Shown one piece after another: positions 57,588 to 64,000 of a stretch of DNA of 64,000 nucleotides. How positions within the stretch are numbered: the first letter of the stretch is position 1; each line of letters starts with the position of its first letter. Below the pieces are notes generated by a model. That model ran no database searches. It was not told the origin of the DNA and was given only the letters and a program-made list of their open reading frames with translations. The position numbers and the translations under genes are program-made. Source of the DNA: CBDUEV01 sp965366365 (lineage in GTDB: Bacteria > Actinomycetota > Acidimicrobiia > Spongiisociales > JAENVV01); NCBI GenBank assembly GCA_965366365.1, contig CBDUEV010000008.1, positions 3,422 through 67,421 on the forward strand. The letters run 5' to 3'.

Positions 57588-58712
57588 TCAAGGCCGCGGA
57601 TCGCGCCGACGGATCCACGCGGCCAGGAGCGGATCGACGAGTTCGAGCTCCTCGTTGAAGGGGCGCCACGCCAGGCTCCGCTTCTCCAGGGCGAGAGCGG
57701 CACCGGTCGCGGTTCCTTTGGGAAGATCGAGCCTCCCGGCCGCCGCGCCGTAGAGAGGCTCGTGCCAGGCCAGCAGACGAGCGGTCTTGCGTTGTCCGGG
57801 CTCGAGTCCGGCCTCCACCGCCACGAATTCGTGTTGGCTCCTGGCCAGAGCGTCATCGAGGGCCGATTCCCAGACATCGAGATCTGCCTCGGCCCCGTTC
57901 GGCGTCGCCTCCCACACATGATGAGCCAGAAACATGGCCCGCTGAGGATGGCCGCGGGCCGTGTCGAGGAGCGGGCCGAGTGCCGCCCCGATGGCGCGGC
58001 CGGTCGCCTCGAACTTCTCCTCAATGAGGTCGGCGAGTTCGTCGTTATAGAGGCGTCCGAGGCGGAACTGCTCTGCCTGGCCGTACAGAGGAGCAGCCTG
58101 GGTTCCGAACATCGACGTCAGAATCGACTGTTCCGAGCCTGCAAAGAGATAGGACAGCCGGTCCCGTTGATGTTGGATGACCGATCGGATGATGGCTTCA
58201 GCGTTTGCCACCTCGGTCACAGCCTGGAATTCGTCCAGGACCATCAGGACCCGCGCGTCCAGTTCGGTGGCGACATCGTAGGGGAGCCTGAGAAGCTCCT
58301 CGAAGAGCTGAGGCGCCGAGCGATCACCACGGCCAAGCGAGACCGAGGCGCCCGCAAAACCGATCTCGGCCGACAGCTCCGGATGCCGGCTGGCCTTCTT
58401 CCGCAGCGCGTTGGCGAAGGCCGTCTTGGGTAGGTGCCGGAACGCCACCGCCAGGCGATTGGACAGATCCTCGATGGTTTGCACGCCGAGGAAGTCGATC
58501 ATGACCACTACGAGATCGTTGGTCTCGGCGGCGTTGTGGGCCACCTTGTGGATCAGCGAGGTCTTGCCGTAGCGGCGCGGGGCGTACAGCAACACGAACC
58601 GGCCGTTCATCGCACGATCCGTCAGCGCGGCGACCTCGACGGCGCGGCCAACGACATCGCCCGGAGGGGCCGGACCATCAAAGACGAAGGGAGAGGTTTC
58701 GATCTGAATCAT
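57588..58712 (-). CDS. AAA/STAND-type ATPase
   Basis: The 374-residue protein has a P-loop in YAPRRYGKTSL (about 43-53), Walker B VLMVLDEFQ and a following RLSYLFAGSEQS segment as in archaeal-type ATPase_2 proteins, then an alpha-helical domain and a C-terminal winged-helix-like end (ALEKRSLAWRPFNEELELVDPLL). The family often acts as a signalling or defence switch, though some members have other uses. The ATG at 58712 is preceded by a TACGAT box and a perfect palindrome. The neighbours give no clear partner. Confidence 0.85.
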   Translation of the reverse strand: MIQIETSPFVFDGPAPPGDVVGRAVEVAALTDRAMNGRFVLLYAPRRYGKTSLIHKVAHNAAETNDLVVVMIDFLGVQTIEDLSNRLAVAFRHLPKTAFANALRKKASRHPELSAEIGFAGASVSLGRGDRSAPQLFEELLRLPYDVATELDARVLMVLDEFQAVTEVANAEAIIRSVIQHQRDRLSYLFAGSEQSILTSMFGTQAAPLYGQAEQFRLGRLYNDELADLIEEKFEATGRAIGAALGPLLDTARGHPQRAMFLAHHVWEATPNGAEADLDVWESALDDALARSQHEFVAVEAGLEPGQRKTARLLAWHEPLYGAAAGRLDLPKGTATGAALALEKRSLAWRPFNEELELVDPLLAAWIRRRDPRP

Positions 58713-58725
58713 GTTCTATTGCATC

Positions 58726-58740
58726 GTACCAAACTGGTAC
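58726..58740. promoter_or_regulatory. Palindrome over the AAA ATPase promoter
   Basis: GTACCA and TGGTAC are perfect 6-bp arms around AAC. On the minus strand a TACGAT -10 box (58723-58728) overlaps its edge, 10 nt before the start codon, so a bound protein would block RNA polymerase. Confidence 0.65.
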
Positions 58741-58767
58741 CACAGAAAAGAACCTGCAGCCGCTGAG

Positions 58768-59835
58768 CTAAGTGGTTCCCCGCACGATCGTGCCGCCACC
58801 GATCACCTGGTCTCCCCGGTAGAGCACGCCCGCCTGGCCGGGGGCAACGGCCAGCTGGGGCTGGTCGAAGGTCACCAGCCAAGCTCCCTCCTCGAGAGGC
58901 GAGATGGTGCACGGGGAAGACGCACCATGCGCTCGGTACTGGAAGGAGAGCCCGCCCGCGTCGGGCGCCTTTCCCTCCACGAAGGTCACGCCGCTGACGA
59001 CGCAATCCTGGGTCTCGAGATCCTGCTTCCGACCGAGCACCACCGTGGCGGTGGCAGGCTCGACCCGGACCACATAGCGGGGCTCGCCCATCGCCACCCC
59101 GAGCCCTTTCCGCTGGCCGATCGTGAATCCGGCAATGCCATCGTGGATGGCCACCTCGGTGCCGTCTCCATCCACCACCTTGCCCGGGTGGGCAGCCGCC
59201 TCGGTCTGGGACCTCACGAAGTCGCGGTAGTTCCCCTGGCCGACGAAACAGATGTCCTGTGAGTCGGCCTTGGCGGCCGTGCGGAGGCCCAGGCGTTCTG
59301 CGATCTGGCGGGTTTCGGCCTTGGTCTGGTGACCGACCGGAAGCTCGATCCTGGCGAGTTCCGCTTGCCCGAGCATGTAGAGCACGTACGACTGGTCTTT
59401 GGCGGCGTCGATCCCCCGCAGCAGCCGGTGGCCCGGTTCGGCGTGTTCCACCCGGGCATAGTGGCCGGTGACCACCCGCTCGCATCCGAACTCCTCGGCC
59501 TGGGTCATGAGCTGATCGAATTTGACCGTGCGGTTGCACTCCACGCACGGGTTGGGCGTCCAGCCGTGGAGGTAGTCGTCGACGAATCGGTCGATGACCC
59601 CCGTCCGGAACGCCGTGGTGTAGTTGAGGACGTAATAGGGAATATCCAGCTGGGCGGCCACCCGACGCGCATCCTCGGCGTCGGACACGGTGCAGCAACC
59701 CGCCGTGGGCGCCTCGCCGTTGGGGCCTTCCCACAGTTTGAGGGTCACTCCGATCACCTCGTGGCCGGCTTCGACCATCTGGGCGGCGGCGACCGACGAA
59801 TCGACCCCACCCGACATTGCCACGAGCACCTTCAC
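58768..59835 (-). CDS. mnmA: tRNA-specific 2-thiouridylase
   Basis: The 355-residue enzyme thiolates the wobble uridine of tRNA-Lys, -Glu and -Gln. It has the PP-loop SGGVDSS at 8-14, catalytic C97 in NPCVECN and C196 in DICFVG, and a C-terminal beta-barrel. The GTG at 59835 overlaps the iscS stop (GTGA), and iscS provides the sulfur. The codons it reads include those served by tRNA-Glu(UUC) in this window. Confidence 0.96.
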   Translation of the reverse strand: MKVLVAMSGGVDSSVAAAQMVEAGHEVIGVTLKLWEGPNGEAPTAGCCTVSDAEDARRVAAQLDIPYYVLNYTTAFRTGVIDRFVDDYLHGWTPNPCVECNRTVKFDQLMTQAEEFGCERVVTGHYARVEHAEPGHRLLRGIDAAKDQSYVLYMLGQAELARIELPVGHQTKAETRQIAERLGLRTAAKADSQDICFVGQGNYRDFVRSQTEAAAHPGKVVDGDGTEVAIHDGIAGFTIGQRKGLGVAMGEPRYVVRVEPATATVVLGRKQDLETQDCVVSGVTFVEGKAPDAGGLSFQYRAHGASSPCTISPLEEGAWLVTFDQPQLAVAPGQAGVLYRGDQVIGGGTIVRGTT

Positions 59836-60947
59836 AGCCACGCCTCCAGGACCGTCTTGGCTGCCGCCACCCCGTCTCCGGGTTGGGTGGTCCAGCCGAA
59901 CGTGAACCGCATCGCCTCCGCTGCTTCGGCGGCGTCCCAATCCATGGCCGCCAGGACATGCGAAACGGTGACCGCACCCGATTGACAGGCCGATCCGGCC
60001 GAAGCGTCGAGGTCCCGGCCGTCCAGCCGTACCAGGAGGGTCTCGTTGGTGATCCCGGGGAGACGCAGGTGGGCATGTTGAGGGAGTCGGATCTGATCGG
60101 CTCCGGTCACCACGGCCCCGGCAGCTACGAGCTCACGTTCGAAGGCGTCGCGTTCGGTTCCCACCCGTGAGGCGAATCCGGCCCGGTCTGCGGCGGCGAG
60201 TCGCATGGCGGTGACCATTCCCACGGCACCCATGGCGTTCTGCGTACCGGATCTTCGACCCAACTCCTGGCCCCCGCCGTGCAGGACAGGTTCGAGGTTG
60301 ATTCCGCTGCGAACGTAGAGAAGCCCTACCCCTTTCGGTCCGCCAAATTTGTGGGCGGCGAGCGTGAGCAGATCCACCCCCAACCCGGTCACATCGAGCG
60401 GTTCGGAGGAAAACGCCTGGACTGCGTCGGTGTGGATCGCCGCCTGGCTCCTTGCATCTTTGACACCTTGGGCAATCTCGCCGATCGGCTGGATGATGCC
60501 GGTCTCGTTGTTGGCGGCCATCACGGAGATCACGGCCGTGGAGTCATCCACTGCCGAGACGACTTCGTCGACGTCGACCACTCCAGACGAGGGGACACCC
60601 ACCACCGTCATCTTCGAGCCGAGACGGCTCAGGAACTCAGCCGATTCGAGCACGGCCTCGTGCTCGATGGCCGTGGTCACCACGCCCCCTCGTGCTCCCC
60701 CGGCCAACGCCACTCCCTTGACTGCCAGGTTGTCTGCTTCGGTACCCCCGCCCGTGAACACGATCTCGAGCGGGGCGGCCCCCAGGAGTTCCGCCGCTTC
60801 TTCGCGAGCGGATTCGAGGGCGTTTTTGGCGCGCCGCGACACGGCGTGGACCCCGGACGGGTTCCCGAAGAGGTCGGCGACAAAGGGCTCCATCGCCTCC
60901 CAGACCTGGGGGCGCATCGGCGAGGTGGCGGCGTGATCGAGGTACAT
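59832..60947 (-). CDS. iscS: Cysteine desulfurase
   Basis: The 371-residue PLP enzyme takes sulfur from cysteine. It has MYLDHAATSPMRP, HEAVL near 96-100, the PLP lysine K200 in AAHKFGGPKG and catalytic C321 in GSACQSG. The start is taken as the ATG at 60947, which fits the NifS/IscS N-terminus; a GTG 18 bp upstream is an alternative. It is cotranscribed with mnmA and follows the VIT transporter gene by 50 bp. Confidence 0.95.
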   Translation of the reverse strand: MYLDHAATSPMRPQVWEAMEPFVADLFGNPSGVHAVSRRAKNALESAREEAAELLGAAPLEIVFTGGGTEADNLAVKGVALAGGARGGVVTTAIEHEAVLESAEFLSRLGSKMTVVGVPSSGVVDVDEVVSAVDDSTAVISVMAANNETGIIQPIGEIAQGVKDARSQAAIHTDAVQAFSSEPLDVTGLGVDLLTLAAHKFGGPKGVGLLYVRSGINLEPVLHGGGQELGRRSGTQNAMGAVGMVTAMRLAAADRAGFASRVGTERDAFERELVAAGAVVTGADQIRLPQHAHLRLPGITNETLLVRLDGRDLDASAGSACQSGAVTVSHVLAAMDWDAAEAAEAMRFTFGWTTQPGDGVAAAKTVLEAWL

Positions 60948-60996
60948 CGAGAGGAATTGTCGCACGAATCAGAGTCAAGAAGCCCCGCAGTCGCCG

Positions 60997-62121
60997 TCAG
61001 CCCGTGACAGCCACGCCCAGGAGCGACCCGACACCGTACGTGACTCCGGCTGCCACCAGGCCCAGCACGAGAGACCGGAGGCCGGTCTTGAGCAATGGGG
61101 TGCCGGTGACCAGGGCGGTGGTGGCTCCGAGCAGGAACAACCCGACGCCTGCCAGAGCAAGGCTCACCAGAACCGCCGAAGCCCCGCTCAGGAAGAAGAA
61201 CGGAATCACGGGAATGACCGCCCCGAAAGCGAACAGGAAGAACGAGGCGATGGCGGCCTCCCACGCCGAACCACCGAGATCGTCGGGGTCGATTCCGAGT
61301 TCCTCTCGCACCTTGGTGTCGAGGAACGAGTCAGGGTCTGCCATGGCTTGCTGGGCGGCCCGCTCCGCCTCCGCCTGTCCCATCCCCTTGGCCTGGTAGA
61401 TGAGAGCCAACTCCTCGACCTCTCCCTCCGGCATGGTGAGGATCTCGTCGCGTTCGGCTTCGATCTGGGCCTGATGGAGTTCACGCGAACTCTGGACCGA
61501 CAACCACTCGCCCAGCGCCATCGAGATAGCCCCGGCCAGCAAGCCCGCCAGACCTGAGAGCAGGACCGCGGTTGCGGAGAACGCCGCCCCCGCTACACCC
61601 ATCACCAGTGACGTGTTGGAAACCAACCCGTCGTTCGCGCCCAGCACAGCTGCCCGCAGAGCGTTTCCGCCCACGGCCCGATGCCGACCCTCCAACCGGG
61701 CCATCACGCCGCCGCGCGCCCCGCCCGGGGCTTCCTTGCGGAGGGCGTCGAGAATGATGGCGTGGGACCGCTCATCGGCCGGGAGAGATGTGCCCCGTGC
61801 CTCGGGTTGGTCGTCGTACATCGTTCGACCCGACATTTCCGTCGACGCCATCACCTGCGTCAAGATGGAAGGTCCGGTCTTTCGGGCGAGCCAGGCGAGA
61901 ATTCGTGAGCGGACATCGGGGCGTCGTTCCGGAACGGACGCACCGACCTCTGCGAGTTTCTGTTCCCATACCGCCGCGTGACGTTCTTCCGTCTCAGCCA
62001 GGCGGATATACACGCCGGCGATGGTCGGATCGTCTTCGAGTTCCGCCGCCACCCGATACAGATAGGCGGAATTCGTTTCGTCGACCAGGTTCGACAGATA
62101 TCGGTCAGCGTCAGAAGACAT
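60997..62121 (-). CDS. Rubrerythrin-like domain fused to a VIT1/CCC1-family metal transporter
   Basis: The 374-residue protein has a ferritin-like N-terminal domain (1-100) with the metal ligands in DETNSAYLYR and ETEERHAAVWE, then the VIT/CCC1 transporter domain with LGANDGLVSNTSLVMGV and the ISMALGEWLSVQSSRE segment and five membrane helices. Known fusions of this kind, such as MbfA, export iron or manganese, with the ferritin domain sensing or binding metal. An AGAGG ribosome site precedes ATG 62121. Confidence 0.9.
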   Translation of the reverse strand: MSSDADRYLSNLVDETNSAYLYRVAAELEDDPTIAGVYIRLAETEERHAAVWEQKLAEVGASVPERRPDVRSRILAWLARKTGPSILTQVMASTEMSGRTMYDDQPEARGTSLPADERSHAIILDALRKEAPGGARGGVMARLEGRHRAVGGNALRAAVLGANDGLVSNTSLVMGVAGAAFSATAVLLSGLAGLLAGAISMALGEWLSVQSSRELHQAQIEAERDEILTMPEGEVEELALIYQAKGMGQAEAERAAQQAMADPDSFLDTKVREELGIDPDDLGGSAWEAAIASFFLFAFGAVIPVIPFFFLSGASAVLVSLALAGVGLFLLGATTALVTGTPLLKTGLRSLVLGLVAAGVTYGVGSLLGVAVTG

Positions 62122-62252
62122 GATGAAACCTCTGGTAGGCGGCGAAAACGAGGGTGTCTCGGCACCCCGACGGTGGGGGCTCCGGACAGCATTCTACGGT
62201 CCGGTTCTCAGGAAGAGCTCGGTCAGGGAAAACCGATAGGCCGACAGGCCCC

Positions 62253-62258
62253 TAGGCT
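62253..62258 (+). promoter_or_regulatory. -10 box TAGGCT, leaderless start
   Basis: TAGGCT is followed by 6 nt and the ATG at 62265. No ribosome site is present. Confidence 0.5.
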
Positions 62259-62264
62259 CGGGGT

Positions 62265-62711
62265 ATGGGAGTCCATGTTTGGGTCGAGATCGAAGCACCG
62301 TCCAGCGAGGTGTGGCGCCACGCCGCAGATCTGGCGTCGCACACCGAATGGATGCGTGACGCCGCTTCCATCGAGTTCCTGTCCGATTCATCGAGCGGTG
62401 TCGGCACCACGATGCGAGTTCTGACCAAGGTCGGGCCGCTCCGCACGCACGACGTCATGGAGGTGGTTCGTTGGGAGGCGCCCCGCCTGATCGAGGTCCG
62501 GCACCAAGGCATCGTCACGGGGATGGGACGCTTCGAGATCGAACCTCTCGACGCCGAGCGGACTCGTTTCAGCTGGATCGAAGAACTGGAGATGCCGTGG
62601 TTCTTCGGAGGGAAGCTCGGACTTCCCGTCAGCGAACGGGTCCTCGAGCAGATCTGGAAGGCGAACCTGCGAGGTTTCAAACGCCTCGTCGAAGCTGATC
62701 AGCGCCCCTGA
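62265..62711 (+). CDS. SRPBCC (START-like) family protein
   Basis: The 148-residue protein opens MGVHVWVEIEAPSSEVWRHAADLASHTEWM, the first strand and helix of the SRPBCC fold, and has GVGTTMRVL, EVVRWEAPRLIEV and GRFEIEPLDAERTRFSWIEEL further on. The fold forms a hydrophobic pocket for lipids or aromatic compounds; function is unknown. It overlaps enoyl-CoA hydratase by 13 bp, tail to tail. Confidence 0.85.
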   Translation: MGVHVWVEIEAPSSEVWRHAADLASHTEWMRDAASIEFLSDSSSGVGTTMRVLTKVGPLRTHDVMEVVRWEAPRLIEVRHQGIVTGMGRFEIEPLDAERTRFSWIEELEMPWFFGGKLGLPVSERVLEQIWKANLRGFKRLVEADQRP

Positions 62712-63466
62712 AAGTCGGCCTCTCGCTTGGCGATGAACGCCGCCACGCCCTCTCTGGCGTCGGCTGTCTGGAACACTTCCTGGAAGGCGGCGTCCTCTGC
62801 GGCGAGTGCTTCGTCGATCGGACGACCCCACCCGCTCCCCATGGCCGCTTTGACGGCGGCGATGCCGCGCGTGGCCTTGGTCGCCCACACAGCTGCATCG
62901 GCAATAGCCGCCTCAACCACTTCAGCGGTCGGAAAGACCTTGTCGGCGAGACCGAGTTCGAGCGCCTCATCGGCGCCGACCTGACGGCCGCTGAAGTTGA
63001 GTTCCTTGGCTTTCTGAAAGCCGATCAAACGAGGTAGGCGCTGCGTTCCCCCGGCTCCGGGAATGATGCCGAGCAGGATCTCCGGCTGCCCGACTTTGGC
63101 GTCTTCGGCCAAGTACCGGAAGTCGGCCCCCATGGCCAGCTCCAGACCGCCTCCCAGCGCATAACCCTTCACCGCGGCAATGGTCGGCTTCTCCAACAGT
63201 TCGAGCCGTCGAATGGCCCCGGCCAGCGAGGAGGCGAGATTGCTGGTGGAACCGCTGTCGTACGCAGCCTGGAATCCCTTGATGTCTGCGCCCGCCGCAA
63301 AGTGAGGATCGCCATAGATCACCACCGCCCGAATGGCCGAATCCTCGGCGGCTCCCACCGCCTCATCGAGGTCCTTGCCGAGCTCCTCAGAGAGCGCGTT
63401 GACGGGAGGGCGGTTGAGCATGATGATCCCAACGGCTCCTTCGACGGAATACTCAATCAGCGACAT
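62699..63466 (-). CDS. Enoyl-CoA hydratase/isomerase family protein
   Basis: The 255-residue crotonase-fold protein has the oxyanion-hole segments HFAAGADIKGF (about 55-65) and YALGGGLELAMGADFRY (about 101-117), and the catalytic Glu region GQPEILLGIIPGAGGTQRL. It likely hydrates trans-2-enoyl-CoA in beta-oxidation. An AGGAG site precedes ATG 63466. The gene has no other fatty-acid genes next to it. Confidence 0.92.
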   Translation of the reverse strand: MSLIEYSVEGAVGIIMLNRPPVNALSEELGKDLDEAVGAAEDSAIRAVVIYGDPHFAAGADIKGFQAAYDSGSTSNLASSLAGAIRRLELLEKPTIAAVKGYALGGGLELAMGADFRYLAEDAKVGQPEILLGIIPGAGGTQRLPRLIGFQKAKELNFSGRQVGADEALELGLADKVFPTAEVVEAAIADAAVWATKATRGIAAVKAAMGSGWGRPIDEALAAEDAAFQEVFQTADAREGVAAFIAKREADFQGR

Positions 63467-63505
63467 CTGTGCGCTCCTTGCTGTGTCTGCGCTCCGGCTC
63501 GGACA

Positions 63506-64000
63506 CTACCCGCCGACCTCGACGATGAGCGGGGCATGGTCGGATGGTTTCGACTCTCGAACGCGGCTCGGTTTGCGGAACTCGCGGTCGACCGAGACCG
63601 CGGAGAGTCGGTCGGTCAGGCTCGAACTGAGCAGGGCGAGATCGATGCGAAGGCCGAACCCCTTGTGGAAATGCCCGGCTCGGTAGTCCCACCACGTGAA
63701 TCCGGGCTCGGTTGCCTCCACGGCGCGGAAGGCGTCGACGAAGCCGCTGTCGAGGACCGCTTGGAATCGGGACCGTTCGTCTGGCGTGATGTGGGTGGCA
63801 CCGTGTATCTGGGCGGGGTTCCACACGTCTCGATCGGTGGGGCACACGTTCATGTCTCCGGCGATGAAGGTGGGGCGATCGGCCAGGTCGGCGGCACGGG
63901 CGGCCATTGCCTCGAGGAATCGCAGCTTGGCGGCGAACGTCTCCGAGCCCACCTCTCGACCGTTGGGCACATAGACGCTGACCACGCGCACGCCACCCAC
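63506..64000 (-). CDS. xthA: Exodeoxyribonuclease III (5' truncated by window edge)
   Basis: Only the C-terminal about 165 residues are in the window; the frame is open to the right edge. It has SVYVPNG, the metal region GDMNVCPTDRDVWNP, FTWWDYRAG, GLRIDLALLS and the C-terminal SDHAPLIVE with the catalytic Asp and His. This is the ExoIII/AP-endonuclease fold. It cleaves abasic sites and removes 3' ends. The start codon lies outside the window. Confidence 0.92.
   Translation of the reverse strand: MGGVRVVSVYVPNGREVGSETFAAKLRFLEAMAARAADLADRPTFIAGDMNVCPTDRDVWNPAQIHGATHITPDERSRFQAVLDSGFVDAFRAVEATEPGFTWWDYRAGHFHKGFGLRIDLALLSSSLTDRLSAVSVDREFRKPSRVRESKPSDHAPLIVEVGG

Overview
This is a GC-rich bacterial chromosome segment with no phage, transposon or CRISPR signal. 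The gene set points to an actinobacterium, most likely of the Acidimicrobiia type; this is inference, since there is no 16S gene in the window. The pointers are an F420 toolkit (cofC and an LLM-type F420 oxidoreductase), a paired dynamin-like GTPase operon, GatCAB amidation, exported proteins with long Thr/Ser linkers, an SLH protein of the 'TTGC...FCPG..VTREQMAAFL' type, many GTG/TTG starts, and many start codons placed directly after a TANNNT -10 box. Both ends cut a gene: a diacylglycerol-kinase-like gene on the left and an exonuclease III gene on the right.

Layout. 1-7.7 kb: lipid kinase, eIF-2B-like sugar-phosphate isomerase homologue, MscS channel, two coupled dynamin-like GTPases, and a divergent putative PD-(D/E)XK protein. 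7.8-10.5 kb: two-component system divergent from an exported Thr-rich protein. 10.5-14.2 kb: epimerase and a Cas4/RecB-like Fe-S nuclease, divergent from a VanW-family envelope protein. 14.2-18.8 kb: Nfu-like protein, pyruvate kinase, F420 oxidoreductase, DUF427, PIG-L deacetylase and CofC. 18.9-21.5 kb: ArsI/CadI with its own operator region, a sugar ABC ATPase and an atypical SDR. 21.7-30.5 kb: tRNA-Glu(CUC), tRNA-Gln(CUG), a TlpA/DsbB disulfide pair, a YbdK-type ligase, tRNA-Glu(UUC), gltX, and a tightly coupled run of FAH hydrolase, thioesterase, unknown protein, ilvE and S9 peptidase. 30.6-35 kb: PgpA, two cell-surface proteins, serA and a universal stress protein. 35-42.2 kb: a tungstate ABC transporter (tupB-C-A) led by an unannotated 46-residue membrane protein, HAD phosphatase, gatCAB and arsC. 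42.3-47 kb: GH57 enzyme, glycogen synthase and a lipoprotein. 47-53.8 kb: dapC-dapD-dapE (lysine/peptidoglycan precursor), LDH, a split TauE/SafE pair and an M20 peptidase. 53.9-64 kb: Cys/Met PLP enzyme, ligA, a glycogen-binding-fold protein, AAA ATPase, a rubrerythrin-VIT metal transporter with iscS-mnmA, SRPBCC protein, enoyl-CoA hydratase and xthA.

Functional links. gltX, two tRNA-Glu genes, a tRNA-Gln gene and gatCAB together suggest the indirect Gln-tRNA route. iscS feeds sulfur to mnmA. arsC and ArsI give arsenate and organoarsenical handling. GH57, glgA and an E-set protein handle alpha-glucans. The most informative signals beyond plain annotation are the widespread TANNNT-N6/7-start (leaderless) architecture, the double inverted repeat over the arsI promoter, the TauE/SafE transporter split into two coupled half-genes, the PD-(D/E)XK-like protein divergent from the dynamin pair, the small membrane protein heading the tup operon, and several intergenic arrays of 12-15 bp tandem repeats.
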